Shown: piece by piece, positions 34,921 through 43,672 of the stretch | Numbering within the stretch: the first letter of the stretch is position 1 | Layout of the letters: each line of letters opens with the position of its first letter | Assembly: GCA_964492485.1 (NCBI GenBank) | Contig: CAZBKM010000001.1 | Span: forward strand, 1 to 64,000 | Direction: 5' to 3' | DNA length: 64,000 nt | DNA from: UBA5336 sp964492485 | GTDB lineage: Bacteria > Pseudomonadota > Alphaproteobacteria > Caulobacterales > Hyphomonadaceae | The notes under the pieces: model-generated | Database searches by the model: none | Told to the model about the DNA's origin: nothing | The model's input: the letters and a program-made list of their open reading frames with translations, nothing else | Translations under genes and position numbers: made by a program

Positions 34921-35416
34921 GTCGATTGCCGAAACCCTGATCGGGGCCGTCGTCGTGGCCGTTGCCGGCGTGTTCCTCTGGTATGCACTCGCCACCGGCG
35001 CGGATGCGCCCGCCACGGGTGGACGCTATGACGTGACGGCGCGGTTCAATGATGTGGGCGGCATCTCGCGTGGCGCGGACGTCCGCCTGGCTGGCGTCAA
35101 GGTCGGCGTCGTCAAGCGGATCGACACCGATTTCGAGCGCTACGAAGCTGTGGTCACTCTGGCGGTCGATGAGGCCCTTCCGCTTCCGGAAGACACCGAT
35201 GCCCGGGTGTCGACCGATGGCCTGCTGGGCACGTCCTACATCTCGCTTCAGCCCGGCGGCAGCATGGATCTGATCGCCCGGGATGGCAGCGGCGAGATCC
35301 TGTATACGCGCGGTTCGGTCGATCTGCTTACGCTCTTCGCCTCCTTCGCCCAGGGCAGTGGCGATGGCGGCTCCGGCGGCAGCGGGTCGTCCGGTGCGGG
35401 CGGGTATCCCGAATGA
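34913..35416 (+). CDS. mlaD: MlaD-family phospholipid transport protein
   Basis: 167 residues. An N-terminal membrane anchor (ETLIGAVVVAVAGVFLWYAL) is followed by one MCE/MlaD domain (YDVTARFNDVGGISRGADVR LAGVKVG, then GLLGTSYISLQPGG), ending in a Gly/Ser-rich tail. MlaD hexamers form the periplasmic part of the Mla ABC transporter that keeps outer-membrane lipid asymmetry. mlaE, mlaF and mlaB are not adjacent. Start inside the NDUFA12 gene; stop overlaps the next start (ATGA). Confidence 0.9.
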   Translation: MRESIAETLIGAVVVAVAGVFLWYALATGADAPATGGRYDVTARFNDVGGISRGADVRLAGVKVGVVKRIDTDFERYEAVVTLAVDEALPLPEDTDARVSTDGLLGTSYISLQPGGSMDLIARDGSGEILYTRGSVDLLTLFASFAQGSGDGGSGGSGSSGAGGYPE

Positions 35417-35904
35417 GGCGTGCGGTGCGCCGCCTTCCTCTGCTTGCCGGCGTCGCGGCCATGGCGTTTCCGGTCGCCGCTCAATCCCCGTCCTGGGTGC
35501 AGGACGACCGGGCCGAGCTGCGCGCACTGGACAAGATCACCGGCCGGTCCACCGATCTGACCCTGGAGGCTGGCGCGCCGGTGGAGTTCGGGTCCCTGCG
35601 GCTAGAGCTCAAGGTGTGCTACCAGACCCCGCCGGAAGAAACGCCGGAGAGCGCCGCCTTCCTCGAAGTGAGGTCTCTTACACCGATGGGACAATCGGTG
35701 GAGGATGGGGCGGAACCGGTGATCTTCTCGGGCTGGATGTTTGCCTCCTCGCCCGGGCTGAACGCCCTGGAGCACCCCGTCTATGACGTTTGGGTCATAC
35801 AGTGCCGCGAGCCCGACGAGGTCGCCGTGGCCGATGACGCCAATGACGGAGCCGGCGGCGATGGCGCTGCGCCAGGCGAGCAGGGCGAGACCGACCAGCC
35901 CTGA
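35413..35904 (+). CDS. DUF2155 family exported protein
   Basis: 163 residues. A signal peptide (LPLLAGVAAMAFPVAA) precedes the DUF2155 domain: LRALDKITGRSTDLTLEAGA, LELKVCYQTPPEETPESAAF LEV, and FSGWMFASSPGLNALEHPVY DVWVIQC. The acidic Gly/Asp tail is not conserved. DUF2155 proteins are alphaproteobacterial, periplasmic and uncharacterised. It is coupled to mlaD by an ATGA overlap and convergent with aat. Confidence 0.92.
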   Translation: MRRAVRRLPLLAGVAAMAFPVAAQSPSWVQDDRAELRALDKITGRSTDLTLEAGAPVEFGSLRLELKVCYQTPPEETPESAAFLEVRSLTPMGQSVEDGAEPVIFSGWMFASSPGLNALEHPVYDVWVIQCREPDEVAVADDANDGAGGDGAAPGEQGETDQP

Positions 35905-35961
35905 AGCGCTTCACCGGAGGCGGCAGGACTGCAAGCGCGGGACGGCCGTGTCGTGCGCGGT

Positions 35962-36627
35962 CTACAGCGTGCGCTCGCGCGCCCAGTCGATGAGGGACAG
36001 GGCCTCCTCGCCGCTCATGGTGGCGTCGGGATCGCCGAAGCTGACATTTCGGGCAATCGCTTCGGCCAGATGGGCGCGGAAGTCTGCGCGCGAAATCTCG
36101 ATCAGGCCGAACTGTTCCAGGTGCGGATTGTGGAACTGGGCGTCGAGCAGACCGAAACCCCGCTTGATCAGACGCGCGGTGAGATGCACCAGCGCCACCT
36201 TGGACGCGTTGTCGGCGCGAGAGAACATGCTCTCGCCGAAAAAGGCGCCGCCCAACGAGACGCCGTACAGACCGCCGACGAGAACGCCATTGCACCAGGC
36301 CTCGATGGAGTGGGCGTGGCCTTCGCGGTGGAGCTGGGCGTAGAGATTGTGGATCAGCGGATTGATCCATGTGTTCTCTCGTCCGGGCGCCGGGGCGGCG
36401 CATCCCTCCATGACCCGCATGAACGCCCTGTCGACCGTGATCTGGTAGGGCGAGGCACGCACGGTTCGGCGCAGGCGGCGCGGCACATGAAAGGCATTGA
36501 GCGGGAGGATACCGCGCATGTCGGGATCGACGAGAAACAGGCGCGGATCATCCCCGGACTCCGCCATCGGAAATACTCCGCGGCGGTAGCAGCGCAGAAG
36601 GGCGTCCGTATCGAGGCGGGCCGTCAT
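35962..36627 (-). CDS. aat: Leucyl/phenylalanyl-tRNA-protein transferase
   Basis: 221 residues. It transfers Leu or Phe from tRNA to proteins with N-terminal Lys or Arg, marking them for ClpAP (N-end rule). Family blocks: LLRCYRRGVFPMAESGDDPR LF, DPDMRGILPLNAFHVPRRLR, HSIEAWCNGVLVGGLYGVSL GGAFFGESMFS and LDAQFHNPHLEQFGLIEISR. Its ATG overlaps the accC stop, so it is translated after accC. Confidence 0.96.
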   Translation of the reverse strand: MTARLDTDALLRCYRRGVFPMAESGDDPRLFLVDPDMRGILPLNAFHVPRRLRRTVRASPYQITVDRAFMRVMEGCAAPAPGRENTWINPLIHNLYAQLHREGHAHSIEAWCNGVLVGGLYGVSLGGAFFGESMFSRADNASKVALVHLTARLIKRGFGLLDAQFHNPHLEQFGLIEISRADFRAHLAEAIARNVSFGDPDATMSGEEALSLIDWARERTL

Positions 36628-37973
36628 GCAGACGATTTAGCTTCGAAATACCTTTCCAGCCAATGGATGTCGTACACCCCTTCCAGGATGTCGTCCTGTT
36701 CCACCAGGGCGCGGTGCAGGTCGAGGGTGGTGTGGACACCGTCCACCACCATCTCCTGCAGGGCACGCCGCAAGCGCATCAGGCATTCGCCGCGCGTCCG
36801 GCCATGGACGATCAGCTTTCCGATCAGGCTGTCATAATGTGGCGGGATCCGGTAGCCGGCATAAGCCGCACTGTCGAGGCGGACATCGGGTCCGCCCGGT
36901 GCGTGAAAGCCGGTGATCGTGCCGGGGCTGGGGACGAAGGTCTCGGGATGCTCGGCATTGATCCGGCATTCGATCGAATGGCCCACCAGCATGACATCCT
37001 CCTGGGCGAAGGACAGTTTCAATCCGTCGGCGATCCGGATCTGCTCGCGCACCAGGTCGATACCCGTGATCATCTCGGTGACCGGGTGCTCCACCTGCAG
37101 GCGGGTGTTCATCTCGATGAAGTAGAAGCGGCCATCCTCGTAGAGGAACTCGATGGTGCCGGCACCGAGATAGCCGATCTTTTCCATGGCCTTGACCACG
37201 ATCGATCCGATCTCGTCGCGCTGCGCCTGATTCAGCGCGGGCGAAGGCGCTTCCTCGAAGACCTTCTGGTTCCGGCGCTGGATCGAACAGTCGCGCTCCC
37301 ACAGGTGGCAGACATTGCCGTGACTGTCGGCGATCACCTGGACCTCGATGTGACGGGGCCGCTCGAGATACTTCTCCAGATAGACGGTGTCGTCTCCGAA
37401 GGCAGCCTTCGCCTCGGTCTTGGCCGTGCGGACAGCCGTCTCCAGATCCTTGTCGGTGCGGGCAATCTTCATGCCCCGGCCGCCGCCGCCGGACGCTGCC
37501 TTGACCAGAACGGGATAGCCGATCTTCTTGGCCGCGCGCCTGGCCTCGGCAATCGAACCGACGCCGCCTTCCGAGCCCGGGACCACCGGTACGCCCGCCT
37601 CGATCATGGTGCGTTTCGCCGCGATCTTGTCGCCCATCACGCGGATATGCTCCGCCTTCGGTCCGATGAAGACCAGCCCGTGGGCCTCGACCATTTCGGC
37701 GAACTGGGCATTCTCCGACAGGAAGCCATAGCCGGGATGGATCGCGTCGGCCCCTGTGATCTCTGCCGCAGCGATGATCCGCGATTTCTTCAGGTAGCTG
37801 TCGGAGGAGGGCGCCGACCCGATGCAGACCGATTCATCGGCCAGCCTTACGGCCATGGCGTTCCGGTCCGCTTCGGAATGAACTGCCACGGTCTGCAGGC
37901 CCATCTCCTTGCAGGCGCGGTGAATCCGCAAGGCGATCTCGCCGCGATTGGCGATGAGCACTTTCTCGATCAT
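36624..37973 (-). CDS. accC: Acetyl-CoA carboxylase biotin carboxylase subunit
   Basis: 449 residues. ATP-grasp enzyme that carboxylates the biotin of AccB in the first step of fatty acid synthesis. MIEKVLIANRGEIALRIHRA opens the biotin carboxylase N-domain; the ATP-grasp has VKAASGGGGRGMKIARTDKD, YLEKYLERPRHIEVQVIADS, ERDCSIQRRNQK and FIEMNTRLQVEHPVTEMITG. ATG 37973 is chosen; the frame extends 24 codons upstream over the accB spacer. Order aroQ-accB-accC-aat. Confidence 0.97.
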   Translation of the reverse strand: MIEKVLIANRGEIALRIHRACKEMGLQTVAVHSEADRNAMAVRLADESVCIGSAPSSDSYLKKSRIIAAAEITGADAIHPGYGFLSENAQFAEMVEAHGLVFIGPKAEHIRVMGDKIAAKRTMIEAGVPVVPGSEGGVGSIAEARRAAKKIGYPVLVKAASGGGGRGMKIARTDKDLETAVRTAKTEAKAAFGDDTVYLEKYLERPRHIEVQVIADSHGNVCHLWERDCSIQRRNQKVFEEAPSPALNQAQRDEIGSIVVKAMEKIGYLGAGTIEFLYEDGRFYFIEMNTRLQVEHPVTEMITGIDLVREQIRIADGLKLSFAQEDVMLVGHSIECRINAEHPETFVPSPGTITGFHAPGGPDVRLDSAAYAGYRIPPHYDSLIGKLIVHGRTRGECLMRLRRALQEMVVDGVHTTLDLHRALVEQDDILEGVYDIHWLERYFEAKSSA

Positions 37974-37998
37974 GGGCGGTGTCCGTCGGTGACGAGGA

Positions 37999-38493
37999 TC
38001 AGGTGAGGATGAGGAGCGGTTCGCCGAACTCCACGGGCTGGGCATCGGTGACGAGGATCTTCGTGACCGTTCCGGGGCGGGGCGCCTCGACGGGATTGAA
38101 CGTCTTCATGGCCTCTACCAGCATGAGGGTCTGACCCTTCTCGACCTTGTCACCCTCGTTCACGAAGACCGATGCGCCGGGTTCCGGCGACAGGTAACAG
38201 GTGCCGACCATGGGCGAGGTCACCGCATCCTTGAGCGATTCGCCGTCCGTGCCGGCCGAGGGTCCGGGCGCGCCTCCCGTGGAAGTGTCGCCGGCCGTCG
38301 CGGCCGCAGCCACCGGGGGCGGGGCCGCCTGCGGGGCGCCATAGGTGACGGGCGCGGGGTGAGCCACCGCCTTGGTCACGCGTACGCGGGTGCCCTCATG
38401 CTCGACCTCGAGCTCTCCCAGATCGGCTTCCCGCAGGATCGCGGCCAGTTCGCGCACGAGGCCGGTGTCAAGCTTCGTCTTGGTGCTGCTCAT
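37999..38493 (-). CDS. accB: Acetyl-CoA carboxylase biotin carboxyl carrier protein
   Basis: 164 residues. A helical N-terminal part (DTGLVRELAAILREADLGEL EVEHEGTRVRV), a Pro/Ala-rich linker (about 55-85) and the biotinyl domain with VEAMKTFNPVEAPRPGTVTK, where the Lys of EAMKT carries biotin. YLSPEPGASVFVNEGDKVEK is the start of the hammerhead. Its start overlaps the aroQ stop by four bases. Confidence 0.96.
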   Translation of the reverse strand: MSSTKTKLDTGLVRELAAILREADLGELEVEHEGTRVRVTKAVAHPAPVTYGAPQAAPPPVAAAATAGDTSTGGAPGPSAGTDGESLKDAVTSPMVGTCYLSPEPGASVFVNEGDKVEKGQTLMLVEAMKTFNPVEAPRPGTVTKILVTDAQPVEFGEPLLILT

Positions 38494-38948
38494 GTGGCGG
38501 GTTGCCCTCCCTCAGCGGCAAGATGCAAGGCGGCTTTCAGCGCCAGGTCATATCCATAGGGTCCAAGCCCCGCAATCGTCGCCTTGGCGACCGGGGCGAC
38601 GTAGTTGACGGCGCGGAACGCCTCGCGCGCGGCCGGGTTGGAAAGATGAACCTCCACCACCGGCACCTCGCAGGCGCGCAGCGCGTCGTGCACGGCAATC
38701 GACGTGTGGGTATAGGCGCCGGCATTCAGTATCAGTGCGCACGCCTCCCGGGCTGCTTCCTGGATCCAGTCCACCAGCGCCCCTTCATGGTTCGTCTGGC
38801 GGCAGATCACCGCGCGTCCCTCGGCCGCTGCAAGATCGACAAGCCGCCGGTGGATGTCATCCAGCGTCTCGTGCCCATATATATGGGGTTCGCGGGTGCC
38901 CAACAGGTTGAGGTTCGGGCCACCCAGGACGTAAACCGGCTTCGTCAT
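38490..38948 (-). CDS. aroQ: Type II 3-dehydroquinate dehydratase
   Basis: 152 residues. It converts 3-dehydroquinate to 3-dehydroshikimate in the shikimate pathway. Motifs: VLGGPNLNLLGTREPHIYGH (with the catalytic Arg and Tyr), CRQTNHEGALVDWIQEA, LILNAGAYTHTSIAVHDALR and VEVHLSNPAAREAFR. First gene of the minus-strand group that continues through accB and accC; only 62 bases separate its start from thiS on the other strand. Confidence 0.96.
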   Translation of the reverse strand: MTKPVYVLGGPNLNLLGTREPHIYGHETLDDIHRRLVDLAAAEGRAVICRQTNHEGALVDWIQEAAREACALILNAGAYTHTSIAVHDALRACEVPVVEVHLSNPAAREAFRAVNYVAPVAKATIAGLGPYGYDLALKAALHLAAEGGQPAT

Positions 38949-39010
38949 GGCCTAGCCTCTTGCGCTGGAATGGTGGCCAAGGCAAGCCCCGGCGCCGCTG
39001 GAGAGTCTGG

Positions 39011-39211
39011 ATGCTGATCTATCTGAATGGCGAGCCGCGCGAGGTTGAGGACGGGCTCAGCCTGTCGGCACTCGTCGAGACCCTGTCCGACGATCCGCGT
39101 GGCATCGCGATCGAACGAAACCTGGAAATCGTGCCGAAATCGCGCCATGCCGAAATCCGCCTCGAGCCGGGAGACCGGCTCGAGATCGTGCAATTCGTCG
39201 GGGGCGGCTGA
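39011..39211 (+). CDS. thiS: Sulfur carrier protein ThiS
   Basis: 66 residues with a ubiquitin-like beta-grasp. MLIYLNGEPREVEDGLSLSA opens the fold and the C-terminus ends RLEIVQFVGGG, with the terminal Gly-Gly that is thiocarboxylated to carry sulfur for the thiazole of thiamine. Directly upstream of thiG. The frame extends to 38960 without support. Confidence 0.93.
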   Translation: MLIYLNGEPREVEDGLSLSALVETLSDDPRGIAIERNLEIVPKSRHAEIRLEPGDRLEIVQFVGGG

Positions 39212-39249
39212 GCCGCGCCTCACCCCCTGTTTCCATGGAAGCTGACCCC

Positions 39250-40029
39250 ATGACCGAGCTTCGAGATCCGCTGACAATCGCAGGGCGTACCTTCGCCTCG
39301 CGCCTGATCATCGGCACCGGAAAATATGCCGACTATGCGCAGAATGCGGAGGCTGCCGAGGCTGCGGGCGTCGAGATGGTCACCGTTGCACTGCGGCGCG
39401 TGAACCTGTCCGATCCTTCGGCACCGCGCCTGACCGATCACGTGTCCCCGGAGCGTTACACCTTCCTCCCGAACACGGCCGGCTGCTATACCGCCGAGGA
39501 GGCGATCCGGACCCTTCGCCTCGCGCGGGAGGCCGGGGGCTGGTCCCTGGTGAAGCTGGAAGTGCTGGCCGACCAGAAGACCCTGTATCCCGACATGGCC
39601 GAAACCCTGCGGGCCGCGGAGGTTCTGATCGCCGACGGCTTCGAGGTCATGGTCTACTGCTCCGACGATCCGGTCTATGCCCGCCGGCTGGAGGAGGTCG
39701 GCTGCTGTGCGATCATGCCCCTGGGCAGCCTGATCGGATCGGGTCTGGGTATCCAGAATCCTCTGAATATCCGCCTGATCGTGGAGCAGGCCAGGGTGCC
39801 CGTGATCGTGGATGCCGGCGTCGGCACCGCCTCGGACGCCGCCAGGGCCATGGAGCTTGGCTGTGACGGAGTCCTGATGAACACCGCCATCGCGGAAGCC
39901 CGGGACCCTGTCCGCATGGCCCGGGCCATGCGCCACGCGGTCATTGCGGGGCGCGAGGCCTATCTGGCCGGACGGATGCCGATGAAGCGCTATGCCGACC
40001 CCTCCTCGCCCCTCGCGGGGCTGATCTGA
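39250..40029 (+). CDS. thiG: Thiazole synthase
   Basis: 259 residues, TIM barrel. It forms the thiazole phosphate of thiamine from deoxyxylulose phosphate, dehydroglycine and ThiS-thiocarboxylate. IIGTGKYADYAQNAEAAEAA GVEMVTVALRR, Schiff-base Lys102 in SLVKLEVLADQKTLYPDMAE and GCDGVLMNTAIAEARDPVRM. Start 39250 is favoured over 39235 because GGAAG sits nine bases upstream. The glycine oxidase that supplies dehydroglycine is at 46993. Confidence 0.95.
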   Translation: MTELRDPLTIAGRTFASRLIIGTGKYADYAQNAEAAEAAGVEMVTVALRRVNLSDPSAPRLTDHVSPERYTFLPNTAGCYTAEEAIRTLRLAREAGGWSLVKLEVLADQKTLYPDMAETLRAAEVLIADGFEVMVYCSDDPVYARRLEEVGCCAIMPLGSLIGSGLGIQNPLNIRLIVEQARVPVIVDAGVGTASDAARAMELGCDGVLMNTAIAEARDPVRMARAMRHAVIAGREAYLAGRMPMKRYADPSSPLAGLI

Positions 40030-40093
40030 GCGGAGGCTGCGGCGCGACCGTCCCCATGGGGCGTCGGCGGAGCGAGCCAAGCGAGCGCACCTT

Positions 40094-40203
40094 GAAGCGC
40101 TGGCCTTTCGTTTCGCTCCGGACCGTTGGGTTACACCATTGGTCTTGCGCAAGTCTCCGTTCGCAACCGGGTCCGATCGTTCCGAACTCGCTTGTCTTAT
40201 GAC
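40094..40203 (-). repeat. Dispersed repeat, module A variant (copy 3)
   Basis: On the minus strand it begins GTCATAAGACAAGCGAGTTC and continues through CGGTTGCGAACGGAGACTTG, close to the start of the copy at 49405, then CCAACGGTCCGGAGCGAAAC GAAAGGCC. The second hairpin is only partly pairing. It shares its left end with 30991, so these two form a subfamily. It lies in the 238-base gap between the convergent thiG and thioredoxin-fold genes. Confidence 0.75.
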
Positions 40204-40267
40204 GTTTCCTGCCGACTGGGAGAGATTTGCACCGGCGGCGACACGGTGCGCCGGCGGTGATTTCGGA

Positions 40268-41005
40268 TCAGCCCGAGAGCCCGATCTCGATCAGGGCGTT
40301 GACTTTCTGGGTGTCCGCGCCGCGAACCAGCTCGTCGCCGATCACGAAAGCCGGTGTGCCGGTGACGCCGATCTCGCGAGCGAGGGCTTTCGTCTCCTCG
40401 ATCTTCCTGGTGATTTCAGGGCTGTTCATGTCGGCCCGGAGCTGGTCCACATCCAGGCCGATGTCGCCGGCGATGCGGTCGATGTCGGCATTGGAGAGCT
40501 TGGAACTGGTTTCCATGAAGGCCATGTGAAGCTCGAAATACTTGCCTTGGCGCTGGGCTGCGAGGGCGGCGCGGGCCGCCGCCTCGCTCTCGGGTGAGAG
40601 GATCGGGAATTCCTTGAACACGACCCGTACCTCGCCCTCGTTCTTTGCTGGAAGGCCCGCGACGAAATCCGCGCTGCGCTTGCAGAAGCCACAGCGGTAA
40701 TCGAAGAATTCCACGACGGTGACCGGCGCGTCCTCCGGTCCGATGGCCGGGTCGTCCGCCAGTCCGACGAGGACTTCGCGATTCTCGGCAATCGCGCCTC
40801 GGGCGGCCTCACGCTCGCGGGCCCGCTCGCGCTCGGTCAGGGTGATCAGCGCTTCCTCGACGATCTCCGGGTTCTCGCGGATATAGTCCGCCACGATCTC
40901 TTCAATGTCGCCACGGGTCAGCGAATCGGCCGGTGCGTCCTGGGCGCAGGCGGGGAGGAAAGCGAGGCTCATGGCCGTGGCGACAAACAGGCTGATCCGG
41001 CTCAT
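40268..41005 (-). CDS. DsbA-like thiol-disulfide oxidoreductase, probable lipoprotein
   Basis: 245 residues. A signal peptide with lipobox LPAC (Cys20) is followed by a helical region with charged repeats (about 28-80, RERAREREAARG) and a thioredoxin domain: VVEFFDYRCGFCKRSADFVA carries the active site CGFC (105-108), and VTGTPAFVIGDELV the cis-Pro loop. It belongs to the Com1/BdbD-type DsbA group that oxidises or isomerises periplasmic thiols. ATG 41005 follows GGAGAG; the frame extends to 41368 without support. Confidence 0.9.
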   Translation of the reverse strand: MSRISLFVATAMSLAFLPACAQDAPADSLTRGDIEEIVADYIRENPEIVEEALITLTERERAREREAARGAIAENREVLVGLADDPAIGPEDAPVTVVEFFDYRCGFCKRSADFVAGLPAKNEGEVRVVFKEFPILSPESEAAARAALAAQRQGKYFELHMAFMETSSKLSNADIDRIAGDIGLDVDQLRADMNSPEITRKIEETKALAREIGVTGTPAFVIGDELVRGADTQKVNALIEIGLSG

Positions 41006-41126
41006 GCGGGTCTCTCCGTGGGCTCGAAACTGAAAGGTCGCCGAGGTGATTGCAGGATGGAGGCCGCAAGATAAAGGCCTGCCGGTCTGTCCTGGCCTGA
41101 ACTTTCCGTGATTGGGGACGTTCGCC

Positions 41127-42518
41127 TCAACGCTGGGTCCGTCTGTAGGCGTCGCGATTCTCCGGCAATCGGGGATCGCTGGCGGCCATGATGTCGGAGG
41201 CACGCCGCCAGTCAGGCGTGTTGCGTTCCAGGTCCTGCAAGGCGCGCCCAGCGAACGTGTTGGCGCGCGCCAGGTCACCGATGGCGTAAGCCGACTCGGC
41301 GGTGGCAAGTTCCGCCTGCGCCCGCTTTCCCTGCTTCTCCAGCGCCACCGCAAGCTGACGCCAGGCATAGGCGTTGTTCGCCTCCTCGAGCAGGGCAGCG
41401 CGCAGGGCCTGTTCGGCCTCCTCCAGATCGCCGGGTTCGGCGCGCGCCACCAGCGACTGGGCCAGCGCGATCAGCAGGAGCGGCTCGTTTGGCATCAGCT
41501 CCGTGGCCTCACGCAGCGGGGGGATCGACGCTTCGATCTGGCCGCTCTCATAGAGGATCTGACCTTTCAGTTCCTGAAAGAAGGCATTTTCCGGCTCTTC
41601 CTCGATCAGGCTGTCGACAGCATTCACCGCCGCGGTCAGGTCGGCAGCCTGCATGGCAGCGATCGCTCGGGCGTAGCGTGCGGGCTGGCTGTCGTCGCTT
41701 TCGGGGTAGCGCTGGTAGACCTGGGTTGGCGGACGCAGGAAGCCGAAGAGCTTCGCCTGCATCATCTCGAACTGCTTCTGGACCTCGGGCGGGGTCGGCT
41801 TGTCCATCAGGCCGGTCTCTTCCGCCAGGTTCCGCGTCGTCCGGATCCGGTCGGCGGCAAGCGGGTGTGCGCGGAAATAGGGCGACCGGCGGCTGGCCGA
41901 CAGGACCTCCTCATAGCGGAAGTTCTCCAGGAACTCGACCAGGCCACGCGGCGATTGTCCCAGCGCCTCCAGATAGGCAACCGCGGCCTGGTCGGCGGCG
42001 GCCTCCTCCGCGCGGGTGTGCTTGAAGAAGTTCAGCGCGGCGAATTGCTGCGAACTGCCGATCAGGGCGGCGCCGGCATCTCCCGCACCGGCCGCGATGG
42101 CAAGGACGCCGAGGCCGATGGAGACCAGCGCGGGGCGCATGGCCGTCTCCGCGGCGCGCGACCGGGTGACGGTGTGCCCGCAGGCGATGTGGCAGGTCTC
42201 ATGTCCGATCACGCCCTTGATCTGCTCAGGCGATTCGGCGGCGAGCAGCAGGCCGGTATGCAGATGGATGTTCTGCCCATTGGCGACGAAGGCGTTCAGG
42301 CTCGGATCGCTGATGATGTAGAGCCCGACATCATGCGGGTTCAGACCGGCCGTCTCCAGGATCGGATCGGTCCATTCCCTCAGGATGTGCTCGATCTCCG
42401 TATCGCGGATCAGCGCCTGCCCCGAGGCAGGCAGGGCGACGGCCAAGGCGACGACGAAAGCCAAGACTCCGCGCAGGGCGCGGACAGGCAGGGCGGTGAT
42501 GGCGGTTGAAACGGTCAT
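41127..42518 (-). CDS. M48 family metalloprotease with TPR repeats (BepA/YfgC-like)
   Basis: 463 residues. Signal peptide (GVLAFVVALAVALPASG), then the M48 domain with the zinc motif GVIGHETCHIACGH (HExxH at 106-110) and a third ligand in RAEEAAADQ. The C-terminal half holds TPR-like repeats (AAVNAVDSLIEEEPENAFFQ, LLLIALAQSLVARAEPGDLE and ANNAYAWRQLAVALEKQGKR). BepA-type enzymes assemble or degrade outer-membrane proteins such as LptD. Its neighbour, a DsbA-like oxidoreductase, fits the same envelope quality-control role. Confidence 0.93.
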   Translation of the reverse strand: MTVSTAITALPVRALRGVLAFVVALAVALPASGQALIRDTEIEHILREWTDPILETAGLNPHDVGLYIISDPSLNAFVANGQNIHLHTGLLLAAESPEQIKGVIGHETCHIACGHTVTRSRAAETAMRPALVSIGLGVLAIAAGAGDAGAALIGSSQQFAALNFFKHTRAEEAAADQAAVAYLEALGQSPRGLVEFLENFRYEEVLSASRRSPYFRAHPLAADRIRTTRNLAEETGLMDKPTPPEVQKQFEMMQAKLFGFLRPPTQVYQRYPESDDSQPARYARAIAAMQAADLTAAVNAVDSLIEEEPENAFFQELKGQILYESGQIEASIPPLREATELMPNEPLLLIALAQSLVARAEPGDLEEAEQALRAALLEEANNAYAWRQLAVALEKQGKRAQAELATAESAYAIGDLARANTFAGRALQDLERNTPDWRRASDIMAASDPRLPENRDAYRRTQR

Positions 42519-42592
42519 GTGCCGAGTCTAGCCGCGCGCGCGGCGCTTTGCGAGGGGGCGACTGTTTTATGACGGGACGGCCTGGCGGGGTC

Positions 42593-43672
42593 TCAAACGC
42601 CCGGCGAGCCGGCTGGAAAGGTGAAGGTCAGGAGCGGATCGAATGCCAGGCCGACCTCGTCGCCCGCGTGCGGGGGCACATCGCGGGCCGGAACGAGCGC
42701 GCGCACCGTCATCGGTCCCAGTTGCAGGGTCACCCGGAAGGCCGGTCCGATCAGGGCCACGCGGCGCACGATGGCCCGAGCGGTCGAGGCGGGGTCGAAC
42801 CGGACGCCCTCTTCCCGCACGCAGACGATCCGATCGCCCGGCAGGTCGGAGCCTGGCCACAGCGTGGGCGGCAGATCGGCGGCCGCAAACTGCATCACCG
42901 GGCCCAGCGCGCTGGCGATGTCGGCGTCGAGCGGGTTGCGATAGACGTCCAGCGGCGTGCCGGACTGCACGATCCGGCCCTCGCGCATCACTGCGAGCCA
43001 GTCTGCGGCCTCCATCGCGCCCTGGGCATCATGGGTCACCAGCAGGGCCGGCTTGCCCGTCTCGCGGATCGCATCGAGCGCGGCGTCACCGACGCCCTGG
43101 CGCAGGGCCGGGTCGAGGCCCGAGAACGGCTCGTCCATCAGGATCGCGGTCGGGTCGGGGGCCAGCGCGCGGGCGATGGCGACCCGTTGCTGTTCGCCGC
43201 CGGACAATTCGTGGGGGTAGGCGTCGGCCCGGGCCGCCAGACCGAGCCGTGCCAGCCAGTCACGTGCCTCGGCCATGCCTTCGCCGCGCCCTCTCCTGGC
43301 CAGTCCGAAGCGGACATTCTCTGCGGCCGTCATGTGGGGGAACAGCGCGAAATCCTGAAAGATCAGCCCGGTGCGCCGTCGTTCGGGTGGCACGGTATGC
43401 CCGGGCCAGGACAGGCGGATGTCGCCCTGGCGCACCTCTCCCTCGTCGACCGGTTCCAGCCCGGCCAGCAGGCGCAGGAGGGTCGACTTGCCCGAGCCAG
43501 ACCGGCCGACAAGGGCCACGATCCGTCCTGGTGGCAGGTCCAGATCGGCGCGATCGACCACCCGGCGGCCGCCATAGATTCGTGTGACCGCGCGCGCACT
43601 CAGCGTCTCGACGGCGTGGCGGGGTACACAGGGCTGGCGGGGTGAAGGATCGTTCGGCCTGGCCTCGGTCAT
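42593..43672 (-). CDS. fbpC: Fe(III) ABC transporter ATP-binding protein FbpC-like
   Basis: 359 residues. ABC ATPase: Walker A GRSGSGKST (56-64), signature LSGGE (156-160) and Walker B LMDEPFSGLDPAL (about 178-190), with a C-terminal regulatory TOBE-like domain (VRRVALIGPAFRVTLQLG). The Q-loop FQDFALFPHMTAAENV is typical of the iron/sulfate/polyamine group. Start ATG 43672 overlaps the permease stop (ATGA); the frame is open to 44362 but that part is antisense shadow. Confidence 0.92.
   Translation of the reverse strand: MTEARPNDPSPRQPCVPRHAVETLSARAVTRIYGGRRVVDRADLDLPPGRIVALVGRSGSGKSTLLRLLAGLEPVDEGEVRQGDIRLSWPGHTVPPERRRTGLIFQDFALFPHMTAAENVRFGLARRGRGEGMAEARDWLARLGLAARADAYPHELSGGEQQRVAIARALAPDPTAILMDEPFSGLDPALRQGVGDAALDAIRETGKPALLVTHDAQGAMEAADWLAVMREGRIVQSGTPLDVYRNPLDADIASALGPVMQFAAADLPPTLWPGSDLPGDRIVCVREEGVRFDPASTARAIVRRVALIGPAFRVTLQLGPMTVRALVPARDVPPHAGDEVGLAFDPLLTFTFPAGSPGV

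Noticed and set aside
36663..38006. 447-residue plus-strand frame
   Set aside because: Antisense to accC, whose motifs are all present; no recognisable domain.
38949..39010. TPP riboswitch upstream of thiS
   Set aside because: Only 62 bases separate aroQ and thiS and no THI-box sequence is visible.
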